From assembly GCA_001770655.1 (NCBI GenBank), contig MERQ01000017.1:1-52213 (forward strand): a DNA stretch of 52,213 nt, in the 5' to 3' direction. This document shows, in pieces, positions 18,144-26,166 of this stretch. The stretch is from Betaproteobacteria bacterium RIFCSPLOWO2_12_FULL_68_20. Lineage in GTDB: Bacteria; Pseudomonadota; Gammaproteobacteria; Burkholderiales; SG8-39. Position numbers and translations under genes: made by a program. Every line of letters starts with the position of its first letter. Within the stretch, counting starts at the first letter, position 1. Below the pieces are notes generated by a model that saw only the letters and a list, made by a program, of their open reading frames with translations, was not told where the DNA came from and did no database searches.

Positions 18144-19172
18144 ATGCCTTTCCTGCGCAACCAGTGGTACGTCGCCGCGCAATCGAGCGAGATCGAGGCG
18201 AGGCCGTTCGCGCGCTGGATTCTCGGCGAGCCGCTGGTGCTCTTCAGGCGCCGCGACGGCAGCGTCGCGGCGCTCGAGGATCGATGCCCGCATCGCAGGG
18301 CGCCGCTGTCGGCGGGCGAAGTGCTCGGCGACGAGATCCAATGCGGCTATCACGGCGCCCGCTTCAAGGGCGACGGCACGTGCACCCTGTTCCCGAGCCA
18401 GCCCTCGGGGCCCGGCCGCGGCTTCGCCGCGCGCAGCTACCGGGTCGTCGAGCGCCAAGCGCTCGTCTTCGTGTGGATGGGCGACGCCGCCAGGGCCGAT
18501 ACGGAGGCTCTTCCCGACTGGAGCGCAAACACCGCGCCCGGCTGGAAGGCGGTGCACGGCTACCGGCATGTCAAGGGCCACTACCAGCTCGTCCTCGACA
18601 ACCTGCTCGACCTCACTCACCTGCCCTTCGTGCACAAGACGACCCTCGCGCAGCCCGGCATGGTCGAGGCGCCGACGAAGGTGGAGGTGGAAGGCGACGT
18701 GGTGCGCACGCTGCGCGTGATGCGCGAGGTCGACCCGGCCCCGATTCACCGCGTGGTGCGCAAGTTCGAGGGCAAGGTCGACCGCTGGCAGACATCGGAG
18801 TTCCGGGCGCCGGGCTACATCGGGATCACCCTCGGGCTGCGGCCGGCCGCTCCCGGAGAGCTGCGCATGGACGAGGTGAGCCACATGGTCATCAACAGCA
18901 TCACGCCCGAGACCGAGCGCAGCTGCCACTACTTCTGGTCGCTGACGCGGCGCTTCGCGCTCGAGGACGAGGAGGTCACGCGCCAGTTCAGGGAGATGAC
19001 CGGGGCCGCGTTCGAGGAAGACGCCGCATTGATCGAGGCGCAGCAGCGAATGATCGAGAGCGACGCCTCGGGCCGGTCGCTCGTCGGCTTCCGCGAGGAC
19101 CAAGCCGGGCTCGCGGCGCGGCGCATCATCGCCCGCATGCTGGAGGAACAGTCCCAACGCGCGGCGGCTTGA
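18144..19172 (+). CDS. Rieske non-haem iron oxygenase, VanA/phenoxybenzoate-dioxygenase type
   Basis: The protein is 342 aa. Residues 1-105 form the Rieske domain, with cluster ligands in DRCPHRRAPLS and IQCGYHGARF. The mononuclear-iron site is visible in LDNLLDLTHLPFVH (Asn/Asp-x-Asp-x-His-x4-His). The short alpha-only architecture is typical of demethylases and oxygenases such as vanillate O-demethylase that use a separate reductase; none is adjacent. It is followed closely by a TRAP transporter that probably imports its substrate (inference from context). Confidence 0.9.
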   Translation: MPFLRNQWYVAAQSSEIEARPFARWILGEPLVLFRRRDGSVAALEDRCPHRRAPLSAGEVLGDEIQCGYHGARFKGDGTCTLFPSQPSGPGRGFAARSYRVVERQALVFVWMGDAARADTEALPDWSANTAPGWKAVHGYRHVKGHYQLVLDNLLDLTHLPFVHKTTLAQPGMVEAPTKVEVEGDVVRTLRVMREVDPAPIHRVVRKFEGKVDRWQTSEFRAPGYIGITLGLRPAAPGELRMDEVSHMVINSITPETERSCHYFWSLTRRFALEDEEVTRQFREMTGAAFEEDAALIEAQQRMIESDASGRSLVGFREDQAGLAARRIIARMLEEQSQRAAA

Positions 19173-19225
19173 CGCGGCTACCGGGCCTACGTATCGTCTT
19201 GCGGCCACCCGAGGGAGGAGAAGCC

Positions 19226-20203
19226 ATGATTCTTCATACGATGAAGTGGATCGGCGCGGCTGCCGCGCTCGCCATCGCCGCGCCCGCCGGCGCGCAGACG
19301 TTCACGCTGCTCACCGGCTGGGGACCGAACAACCCGACCGCCTACATGCCCGCCGACCGCTTCAAGACCAACGTCGAGAAAGCGAGCGGAGGCAAGGTCG
19401 CGTTCAAGATCAGCGGGCCCGAAGCCGTCCCGCCCTTCGAGCAGATGCAGCCGCTGACCTCGGGCGCGTTCGACGTCCTTTACACGCATCCGGCCTACCA
19501 CAGCAAGGGCCTCGCGGTCGCCGCCGAGATCCTTTCCGTCGGCACCGACAAGCTGCGCAGCTCCGGAGTGTGGGGCGCCATCGACCGCTTCTACCAGACG
19601 ACCTACAACCTGAAGCTGCTGTCGCTCGTCGCGCTCGGAACCGAGGGCTATCACTGCTATCTCAGGCAGCCGCTCTCGGCACAGGGCGACTGGGGCGGGC
19701 GCAAGATTCGCGGCGTTGCGACCCAGTTCGGCGTCATCAAGGCGCTCGGCGGCGTCCCGGTGACTCTGCCCATGGGCGACGTCTACACTGCGATCGAGAA
19801 GGGCGTGGTGGACGGCGCCTGCGCGCCCGCGGCGGTTTTCCTCGGCACCAAGCACTACGAGGTGGCGAAGTATCGCGTCGAGCCGCGCTTCGGGCTTCTG
19901 GTGTCGCTGATCGGGATCAACCGCGACCGCTGGGGGAAGCTGTCGAAAGCGGAGCAGGCGGCGCTCCTCGAGGGCGGCGCGCAGACCGAGCGCGACACCG
20001 CCCGCCTCGGCGACGAGATCCTGAGAAAGGACAACGATAAGCTCGCCGGCCTCGGCGTCCAGGCGGTGCAGCTGCCGAAGGCGAAGGGCGACCTCATCCG
20101 CTCCGAGTTCACCTCGAGCAACTGGGAATTCCTGCAAAAGTGCTGCGGCGACGCGAGCAACGAGGTGCGTGAGCTCGCGCGCAAGGCGGGGCTGGCGAAG
20201 TAG
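19226..20203 (+). CDS. dctP: TRAP transporter solute-binding protein DctP
   Basis: The protein is 325 aa. ATG at 19226 with GAGGGAGGAGA upstream gives a signal peptide ending near PAGAQT. The DctP fold is shown by FTLLTGWGPNNP, SGAFDVLYTHPAY, LPMGDVYTAIEKGVVDGA and the periplasmic helical C-terminus. It binds an organic acid or aromatic substrate in the periplasm and hands it to the DctQM permease encoded next. Confidence 0.9.
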   Translation: MILHTMKWIGAAAALAIAAPAGAQTFTLLTGWGPNNPTAYMPADRFKTNVEKASGGKVAFKISGPEAVPPFEQMQPLTSGAFDVLYTHPAYHSKGLAVAAEILSVGTDKLRSSGVWGAIDRFYQTTYNLKLLSLVALGTEGYHCYLRQPLSAQGDWGGRKIRGVATQFGVIKALGGVPVTLPMGDVYTAIEKGVVDGACAPAAVFLGTKHYEVAKYRVEPRFGLLVSLIGINRDRWGKLSKAEQAALLEGGAQTERDTARLGDEILRKDNDKLAGLGVQAVQLPKAKGDLIRSEFTSSNWEFLQKCCGDASNEVRELARKAGLAK

Positions 20204-20206
20204 GTC

Positions 20207-20683
20207 TTGCTCGACCGCCTGTGCCGGGTCCACGACGGGCTGACCGTCGCGGGGTTCGCGCTCGCGGCGGCGCTGATCGGGCTCATCGCCGCCGCGTTCT
20301 GCTACGAGGTCGCGGCGCGCTATTTCTTCGACGCGCCGACGACCTGGTCGCACGACCTGGCGTCCTACGCGCTCGCGGCGGTGATCTTCCTTTCGATCCC
20401 CGCGCTGACGCAGCGCGGCGCGCACGTCGCGGTCACCTATCTCACCGAAGGGCTTCCTGAGAGCTGGCGCAGGGGCCTGGCGAAGGCGGTTCTGCTCGCT
20501 GCTGCGCTCGTCTGCCTGCTCGCCGCCTGGATCGGCGCGGCCGAGAGCTGGCGGCAGTACGCGCAAGGGGTCGAGACGATCTCGGCCAACCCCGTCCCCA
20601 AGTGGTGGGTCTCGGTCTTCATCCCCTACGGGCTCCTGAGCAGCGCGCTCCATTTCCTGCGCAACACCTTCGCCCGCCCATGA
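20207..20683 (+). CDS. dctQ: TRAP transporter small permease DctQ
   Basis: The protein is 158 aa with four predicted membrane helices (FALAAALIGLIAAAFCYEVA, ASYALAAVIFLSIPAL, AVLLAAALVCLLAAWIGAAE and a last one near ISANPVPKWWVSVFIPYGLL). W-x-H-D (TTWSHDLASY) is typical of DctQ. The start appears to be TTG at 20207, three bases after the dctP stop; GTG at 20221 is out of frame. Its stop overlaps the dctM start (ATGA). Confidence 0.87.
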   Translation: MLDRLCRVHDGLTVAGFALAAALIGLIAAAFCYEVAARYFFDAPTTWSHDLASYALAAVIFLSIPALTQRGAHVAVTYLTEGLPESWRRGLAKAVLLAAALVCLLAAWIGAAESWRQYAQGVETISANPVPKWWVSVFIPYGLLSSALHFLRNTFARP

Positions 20684-21999
20684 CCTGGTGGATCACGCTG
20701 AGCGGTGGAATCGCGCTGCTCCTGGTCCTGCTCGCGCTCGGGGTGCCGATTTTCGTCGCCTTCCTCATCCTCAACCTCGCCGGCGTGATGGCGATGTTCG
20801 GCACGGCGGGATTCGGCCTGTTCGCCAACAGCATCTACACCACCGCGACCACCGGCGCGCTGACGGCGGTGCCGCTGTTCATCGTCATGGGCGAGATCCT
20901 GTTCCGCTCGGGCGCCATGGAGGTGCTGTTCGACTCGCTCGACCGGCTGGTCGGCAGGATCCGCGGCAGGCAGTACGTGGTGTGCATCCTGCTCTCGGCG
21001 ATCCTCGGCGCGCTCTCGGGCGCCGCGATGGCGGTCGCGGGGCTGCTCGGGCGCTCGCTCTTCCCGGCGATGCGCAAGCGCGGCTACGACACCGAGTTCT
21101 CCGCGGGGACGATGCTCGCCGGCGCGAGCCTCGACCCGATCATCCCGCCGAGCGTGCTGGCGATCCTGGTGGCGATCACCGCCGAAGTGTCGATCGGCCA
21201 GATGCTGATCGCCGGCATCGGCCCCGGGCTGCTGCTCACCGGCATGTTCCTCGTCTACGTGCTCGTACGCGTGCATTTCAACCCGAAGCTTGCGCCGGAC
21301 CTCGCCGCCGATCTCGCCGACCGCAAGACGGCCGGGAGCGCGCTCGGGGCGGTGGCGAGAATGCTGCCGTCGCTGCTCGTGTTCTTCATGGTGATGGGAT
21401 TGATCATGCTCGGCGTGGCGACGCCGACCGAGGCGGCGGCGACGGGCGTGCTCGGAGCGCTGCTGCTCGCGCTCTTCTACCGCCGCCTCGGCTGGGGAAT
21501 GGTGAAGGACGCGCTTTACGCCGCGGCGACGGTCGCGTCGCTGCTGCTCATCATCATGGCCTCCGCCGTGATGTTCAGCCAGCTGCTGACCGTCACCGGG
21601 GCGGCAGCCGCGCTCGCCGAGCTGGTGACGAGCATCCGGCCGCCCGCGGCGCTGATGCTCGTCGCGATGATGGCGGCGCCGTTCGTCCTGTTCATGTTTC
21701 TCGACCAGCTGGCCATCATGCTGGTGATGGTTCCCATCTACCAGCCGATCATCAAGATCTACGGCTTCGACGAAATTTGGTTCTGGACGCTGTTCCTGAT
21801 CGTGGTCACGGTGGGGGGCCTGACGCCCCCGTTCGGCTACATCCTGTTCGCTCTGAAGAGCGCGGCGCCCGACGTGTCGTTGCGCACGATCTACCGCGCC
21901 TCGTGGCCGTTCGTGCGCATCATCCTCGCCGGGATGGTGTTGTGCGCGCTGTTTCCCGAGGTGATCACCTTCCTGCCCAGGCTGGCGGGACCGCGCTAG
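20680..21999 (+). CDS. dctM: TRAP transporter large permease DctM
   Basis: The protein is 439 aa with about 12 hydrophobic segments. The DctM pattern is clear: LGVPIFVAFLILNLAGVMAM, the first scoop PAMRKRGYDTEFSAGTMLAG, SLDPIIPPSVLAILVAI and the second half VGGLTPPFGYILFALKSAAP. It completes the TRAP system driven by an ion gradient. It is translationally coupled to dctQ and ends 33 bases before the convergent VapC gene. Confidence 0.93.
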   Translation: MTWWITLSGGIALLLVLLALGVPIFVAFLILNLAGVMAMFGTAGFGLFANSIYTTATTGALTAVPLFIVMGEILFRSGAMEVLFDSLDRLVGRIRGRQYVVCILLSAILGALSGAAMAVAGLLGRSLFPAMRKRGYDTEFSAGTMLAGASLDPIIPPSVLAILVAITAEVSIGQMLIAGIGPGLLLTGMFLVYVLVRVHFNPKLAPDLAADLADRKTAGSALGAVARMLPSLLVFFMVMGLIMLGVATPTEAAATGVLGALLLALFYRRLGWGMVKDALYAAATVASLLLIIMASAVMFSQLLTVTGAAAALAELVTSIRPPAALMLVAMMAAPFVLFMFLDQLAIMLVMVPIYQPIIKIYGFDEIWFWTLFLIVVTVGGLTPPFGYILFALKSAAPDVSLRTIYRASWPFVRIILAGMVLCALFPEVITFLPRLAGPR

Positions 22000-22031
22000 C
22001 CCCGGCGCAGGACCGATTGGGTCTGCCGCAA

Positions 22032-22439
22032 TCAGGTCGAGGCCCAGTTCTCGAGCTTGAGGCCCGGAACCCGGCGAAAGTGCTTCTCGTTGTTGGTGAC
22101 CAGAACAGCGCCGGCGCTGCGCGCGTGCGCGGCAATCATGAGGTCCATGTTGCCGATCGGCGTCCCCGCCGACTCGAGCTTCGCGCGGATGTCGGCGTAG
22201 TGCTGAGCGGCCGTGCGCGACCAGTCGAGCACCGTCAAGCGCCGCAGGAAATCCGCGACCGTCGAGGCAAGCGCGCGCGGCGAGCCCCTGACCTTCACGC
22301 CGTACAGCAACTCGGCTTCGGACACTACGGAGAGGCACAGCTGCCCGGTGTCCACCTCCCGGAAGCGCGCCCGCACAGACTCCGGGCGCTCGCGGATGAT
22401 GTAGCTGGAAATGTCCGTGTCGAGCATGTAGCGCTTCAC
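22032..22439 (-). CDS. vapC: PIN-domain toxin VapC
   Basis: The protein is 135 aa. It carries the PIN acidic sites [20 protein letters not shown] and [10 protein letters not shown] and ends with [14 protein letters not shown], the form common in VapC tRNA-cleaving toxins. It overlaps the antitoxin gene by 4 bases and lies between two catabolic operons. Confidence 0.92.
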   Translation of the reverse strand: MKRYMLDTDISSYIIRERPESVRARFREVDTGQLCLSVVSEAELLYGVKVRGSPRALASTVADFLRRLTVLDWSRTAAQHYADIRAKLESAGTPIGNMDLMIAAHARSAGAVLVTNNEKHFRRVPGLKLENWAST

Positions 22440-22678
22440 TTGAACGGCCTGCGCTTCTGCGGCGGCCGGTCATCGCGGCGCCGGAGAAATCCTTCTGCGC
22501 CCCCGGGTTTCGCATCGAAAAAATCGTCCCACGATGACGGCTTGGCCGAGAGCACGACCTTGTCGCCGACCTTGGAGACGAACACCTCGCCGGCGCCCTC
22601 GAAGCGGAACCTGGCGGGCAGTCGCACGGCCTGGCTGCGGCCGTTGCGGAACAGCTTTGCGGTCACGGGGCGGTCCAC
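22436..22678 (-). CDS. vapB: VapB-type antitoxin (AbrB/MazE fold)
   Basis: The protein is 80 aa. GTG at 22678 has a GGAGGA site 7 bases upstream and gives [20 protein letters not shown], the standard VapB swapped-hairpin start; the frame is open to 22708. The C-terminus ([13 protein letters not shown]) is the toxin-binding tail. The promoter and palindrome at 22707-22747 fit autorepression. Confidence 0.9.
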   Translation of the reverse strand: MDRPVTAKLFRNGRSQAVRLPARFRFEGAGEVFVSKVGDKVVLSAKPSSWDDFFDAKPGGAEGFLRRRDDRPPQKRRPFK

Positions 22679-22706
22679 GGCAAGTCCTCCGGAGAGACGG
22701 TGAGGC

Positions 22707-22747
22707 ATTCTAGACCGCCGCGCGGCCTATATCAAGGCATATGCCTT
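22707..22747 (-). promoter_or_regulatory. vapBC promoter with a perfect 14-base palindrome
   Basis: On the minus strand TTGATA (22735-22730) and TAGAAT (22712-22707) are 17 bases apart, a good sigma-70 promoter. AAGGCATATGCCTT (22734-22747) is a perfect palindrome overlapping the -35 hexamer, the expected place for the VapBC operator. Confidence 0.7.
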
Positions 22748-22760
22748 ACACCCTGAGGCC

Positions 22761-24404
22761 TCAGCCCGAGCGCGCGATCGCGTCGGCGATCTTCTCCGCG
22801 GCCATCATCACCGGGAAGTTGGTGTTGGCGCGCGGCGCGACCGGAAAGATCGAGGCGTCCGCCACGCGCAGTCCCGCGACGCCGCGCACCCGACCGGCTT
22901 CGTCGGTGACCGAGCCCATGCGGCAGGTGCAGGAGGCGTGCCAGATGCCGGTGGCCGCTTTGCGGACGAACGCCGCGCAGGAGGCGTCGTCCTCGAGCAG
23001 CTCGCGGATCGGCGGCGCTTCGGTCACCGCGCGGTGGATGAGCGCGCTGCGCAGCGCGGCGGGGCCGTCGAGCAGCCTGGCCAAACCCTCCATCACGACC
23101 CGGTTCCTGCGATTCACGGCGAAATATTTCCGGATGCGCTGGCTGTAGAAGGCGGCGAAGGGGTCGCTCGTGACGGCGCGAAGCGCCGCCGTCTCGTGCA
23201 GCCGCGCGGCCGCACGCACCGAGGCCATCATCCGCTCCAGGTCGCGCCGGTCCGAGAGCAGGTCGAAGCGCACCTCGGGCTCGGCGCGCCAGTCGGGGCT
23301 CGCGAGCCGCACCTCGCCGCCCTCGGAGAACGGCTTGTACAGCACCACCAGGATCGAGCCGATGCGCTCGCCTACCGCGTGCCAGGTGGACTTGGTCGCG
23401 GCGATGGCGAGCATATCGCTCGACGGCGCGCCGGGCATCGAGGTGAAGCGAAGCGCCACCACCGCGTGGCGCCGCGCAACCTCGTTCAGCCGCGCGTGCG
23501 GCTTCACCCAGGCGCAGATCGAAACCGCCGGATGGTCCATCAGGCCGCGTCCCACGCCCGGCGAATCCGCCAGGACCGGGATCCCCAGCCGCTGCAGCTC
23601 GCCGCCCGGGCCGATGCCGGCGCGCAGCAGCATCGCCGGCGAGTGGATCGCGCCCGCCGAGAGGATCACCTCGTTCGCCCGCAGCTCGCCGGCGACCGTG
23701 CGCACGCCGACGCAACGCTTTCCCTCGAAAACGAGCCCGGTGACGTGCGTATCGCTCATGATCGTCAGGTTCTCGCGCGCGCGCGTCGCCGCGTCGAGAT
23801 AGCCCATCGCCGCCGACACGCGGCGCTCGTAGGCGCTGGAGAAGGCGATGGCGAAATAGCCGTCCCTGAACTCGCCGTTCTGGTCCGGGAGAAACTCGTA
23901 GCCTTCGTCGCGCCACGCCTGCGCGATCGCCTGCGCGTGCCCGGCCCACGCCGGCGGGAAGACGCGCGACACCGGGATGCGCCCCTCGCTCCCGTGCAGC
24001 GGCCCGTCGCAGTCCATGTCGCGCTCGAGCTTGCGGAAATACGGCAGCACGTCGGCCCAGCCCCAGCCGGCCGCACCGCGCCTTTCCCACTCCGCGTAGT
24101 CCTCGGGCGAGCCGCGGTTCGCCATCTGGGCGTTGATCGCCGAGCCGCCGCCCAGCACCCGCCCCTGCTCGTACTTGCGTGGGAGCGATCCAGCGGTCGG
24201 CGCCGCGCGCAGCTCGGGCCACTGGTAGGCCGGGTTCAGGTAGGCGGGGACCCAGTAGGCGCTGGCGATATCCTCGGGCACGCAGCCGGGCACGATGTCG
24301 CGTCCGGCTTCAAGGAGCAGCACCCGGTGCGCGCTGTTCGCCGAGAGGCGATGGGCGAGCACGCACCCGGCCGAGCCGCCGCCGACGATGATGGTGTCGT
24401 GCAT
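22761..24404 (-). CDS. GMC-family FAD oxidoreductase (second copy)
   Basis: The protein is 547 aa. It begins MHDTIIVGGGSAGCVLAHRL (FAD-binding fold), with GRVLGGGSAINAQMANRG and GAIHSPAMLLRAGIGPGG as GMC signatures and HASCTCRMG plus ANTNFPVMMAAEKIADAI at the active-site end. It is clearly diverged from the copy at 15705, so this is a paralogue and not a recent duplicate. It is transcribed alone, divergent from the flavin-reductase run. Confidence 0.92.
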   Translation of the reverse strand: MHDTIIVGGGSAGCVLAHRLSANSAHRVLLLEAGRDIVPGCVPEDIASAYWVPAYLNPAYQWPELRAAPTAGSLPRKYEQGRVLGGGSAINAQMANRGSPEDYAEWERRGAAGWGWADVLPYFRKLERDMDCDGPLHGSEGRIPVSRVFPPAWAGHAQAIAQAWRDEGYEFLPDQNGEFRDGYFAIAFSSAYERRVSAAMGYLDAATRARENLTIMSDTHVTGLVFEGKRCVGVRTVAGELRANEVILSAGAIHSPAMLLRAGIGPGGELQRLGIPVLADSPGVGRGLMDHPAVSICAWVKPHARLNEVARRHAVVALRFTSMPGAPSSDMLAIAATKSTWHAVGERIGSILVVLYKPFSEGGEVRLASPDWRAEPEVRFDLLSDRRDLERMMASVRAAARLHETAALRAVTSDPFAAFYSQRIRKYFAVNRRNRVVMEGLARLLDGPAALRSALIHRAVTEAPPIRELLEDDASCAAFVRKAATGIWHASCTCRMGSVTDEAGRVRGVAGLRVADASIFPVAPRANTNFPVMMAAEKIADAIARSG

Positions 24405-24451
24405 GAACCTCCTCCCCGGACGAGCGCCGGCCGCGGTTATGATACCGAAGC

Positions 24452-24541
24452 ATGGCCGAAATCCGCGAATTGATGCCGGCCGCGCGCGAGGCGGCGCACT
24501 CGGTGAACGAGAAGCGCGCGCCCGCGTTCAAGGGACGCTGA
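24452..24541 (+). CDS. Possible 29-aa leader peptide
   Basis: MAEIRELMPAAREAAHSVNE continues to KRAPAFKGR and ends with a TGA that shares a base with the ATG of the flavin reductase (TGATG). The overlap and the matching codon usage suggest a translated leader or the relic of a shortened gene. No family is recognised. Confidence 0.35.
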   Translation: MAEIRELMPAAREAAHSVNEKRAPAFKGR

Positions 24542-25182
24542 TGAACGAGCCGCGCGGCGGGGAATACGCCACGGTGATCGCCGCCGAGCTCGACACGCAG
24601 CGCGCCTACAAGCTCATCCTCGGCTGCGTGGTGCCGCGGCCGATCGCCTGGATCACCTCGATCTCGGCCGAGGGGCGCGTGAACGCGGCGCCGTTCAGCT
24701 CCTACAACTACGTCTCGCACAGCCCGCCCATGCTGGCGGTGAACATCGGGCTGCGCGCCGGGAAGCTCAAGGACACCGCGCGCAACATCCTCGAGACGCG
24801 CGAGTTCGTGGTCAATGTCGCGACCGAAGCGGCACGCCAGCCGATGCACGACAGCGCGTGCGATTTTGCGCCCGAGGAGAGCGAGCCCGAGGCGCTCGGC
24901 ATCGCGCTCGTGCCGAGCCGCTTCGTCAAGCCGCCGCGCATCGCCCTCTCGCCCGTGCACATGGAATGCCGCCTCGACCAGGCGGTGCGCCTCGGCACCG
25001 GCAACAACACGCTGTACATCGGCGAGGTGATCGCCTTCCATCTTTCGCCCGAGGTATTCGACGGCGAAGTCGTGGACGGCGCGAAGCTCAGGCCGCTCGC
25101 GCGCCTGGGCGGGCCCTACTACACCACGCTCGGCACCATCATCCGCGCGCCGATCCTGGCGATGCCGCCGGGGCGGCGGTGA
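24541..25182 (+). CDS. Flavin reductase-like split-barrel FMN protein
   Basis: The protein is 213 aa. VVPRPIAWITSISAEGRVNAAPFSSYNYVSHSPPM is the classic FMN-binding split-barrel (flavin reductase-like) signature. It may supply reduced flavin to the two-component monooxygenases at 10159, 12804 and 14001, though none is in its operon (inference). It is followed closely by a Bug-type solute-binding protein and a TPP enzyme in the same direction. Confidence 0.88.
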   Translation: MNEPRGGEYATVIAAELDTQRAYKLILGCVVPRPIAWITSISAEGRVNAAPFSSYNYVSHSPPMLAVNIGLRAGKLKDTARNILETREFVVNVATEAARQPMHDSACDFAPEESEPEALGIALVPSRFVKPPRIALSPVHMECRLDQAVRLGTGNNTLYIGEVIAFHLSPEVFDGEVVDGAKLRPLARLGGPYYTTLGTIIRAPILAMPPGRR

Positions 25183-25199
25183 GGAAATAGGAGGAGACC

Positions 25200-26159
25200 A
25201 TGTTCTGGCGTCTCGCAGCCCTTCTGTGCCTGCTCGCCGCGCAGAGCGCCGCGGCGCAGGGCTATCCGAGCAAGGTGGTCCGCATCATCAATCCCTACGC
25301 CGCGGGCGGCCCAAGCGAGCTGGTCGCGCGCGAATTGATGGCGGGGCTCGGCCAGGAATTCGGACAGCAGGTGATCATCGAATCGAGGCCCGGGGGCGGC
25401 ACCGTGATCGCGGCCGACTACGTCGCCAAGGCCGCGCCCGACGGCCATACGCTGCTGCTCGCGACCGCGGCGCCGCTCATCGTGATGCCGATCATCAACC
25501 CGAAGCTTCCGTACGACGCGAAGCGCGACCTCGTCCCGGTAGGGATGTTCGCCACGGTGCCGAACCTGATCACCGTGCATCCCTCGGTGCCGGCGAACAC
25601 GATCGGCGAGCTGATCGAGCTGGCGAAGAGGGAGCCGGGCAAGCTCAACTACGCCTCGGCGGGTCCCGGCACCGGGCCGCACCTCGCCGGGGAGCTGTTC
25701 AACAGCATGGCGGGCGTGAACCTCGTGCACGTCGCCTTCAAGGGCGCCGCGCCGGCCGTTCCCGAGGTGCTCGCCGGCCGCGTGCAGGTGTCGTTCCTCA
25801 ATATCACGCCGCAGATGGCGCACGTGCGGGCGGGGAAGCTGCGGCCGCTCGGCATCGCGAGCGCCAGGCGCTCCAGCCTGCTGCCCGACGTGCCCACGGT
25901 CTCCGAGTCGGGGCTCGCCGGCTTCATCATCGAGTCGTGGAACGGCATCGCCGCCCCGGCCGGCACGCCGCAACCGGTGATCGAGACGCTGTCGCGTGCG
26001 GTCGTCAAGGTGATGAGCGCGCCGGCCGCGAAGGAGCGGCTGCAGAAGATGGGCGCGGAGTCGACGCCGATGGGCCGCGAGGAATTCGCCGCGTACCTGA
26101 AAGCCGACGAGGCGCGCATCGGCCCGATCGTGCGCAAGCTGGAAATGAAGTCGAACTGA
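25200..26159 (+). CDS. Bug-family tripartite tricarboxylate transporter solute-binding protein
   Basis: The protein is 319 aa with a signal peptide ending near AAAQG and a ribosome site GGAGGAGA. The Bug signature is seen in YPSKVVRIINPYAAGGPSEL, RPGGGTVIAADYVAKAAPDG and LNYASAGPGTGPHLAGELF. It binds an organic acid in the periplasm. TctA/TctB membrane subunits are not nearby, which is usual for the expanded Bug families of Burkholderiales. Confidence 0.93.
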   Translation: MFWRLAALLCLLAAQSAAAQGYPSKVVRIINPYAAGGPSELVARELMAGLGQEFGQQVIIESRPGGGTVIAADYVAKAAPDGHTLLLATAAPLIVMPIINPKLPYDAKRDLVPVGMFATVPNLITVHPSVPANTIGELIELAKREPGKLNYASAGPGTGPHLAGELFNSMAGVNLVHVAFKGAAPAVPEVLAGRVQVSFLNITPQMAHVRAGKLRPLGIASARRSSLLPDVPTVSESGLAGFIIESWNGIAAPAGTPQPVIETLSRAVVKVMSAPAAKERLQKMGAESTPMGREEFAAYLKADEARIGPIVRKLEMKSN

Positions 26160-26166
26160 ATCGGGC

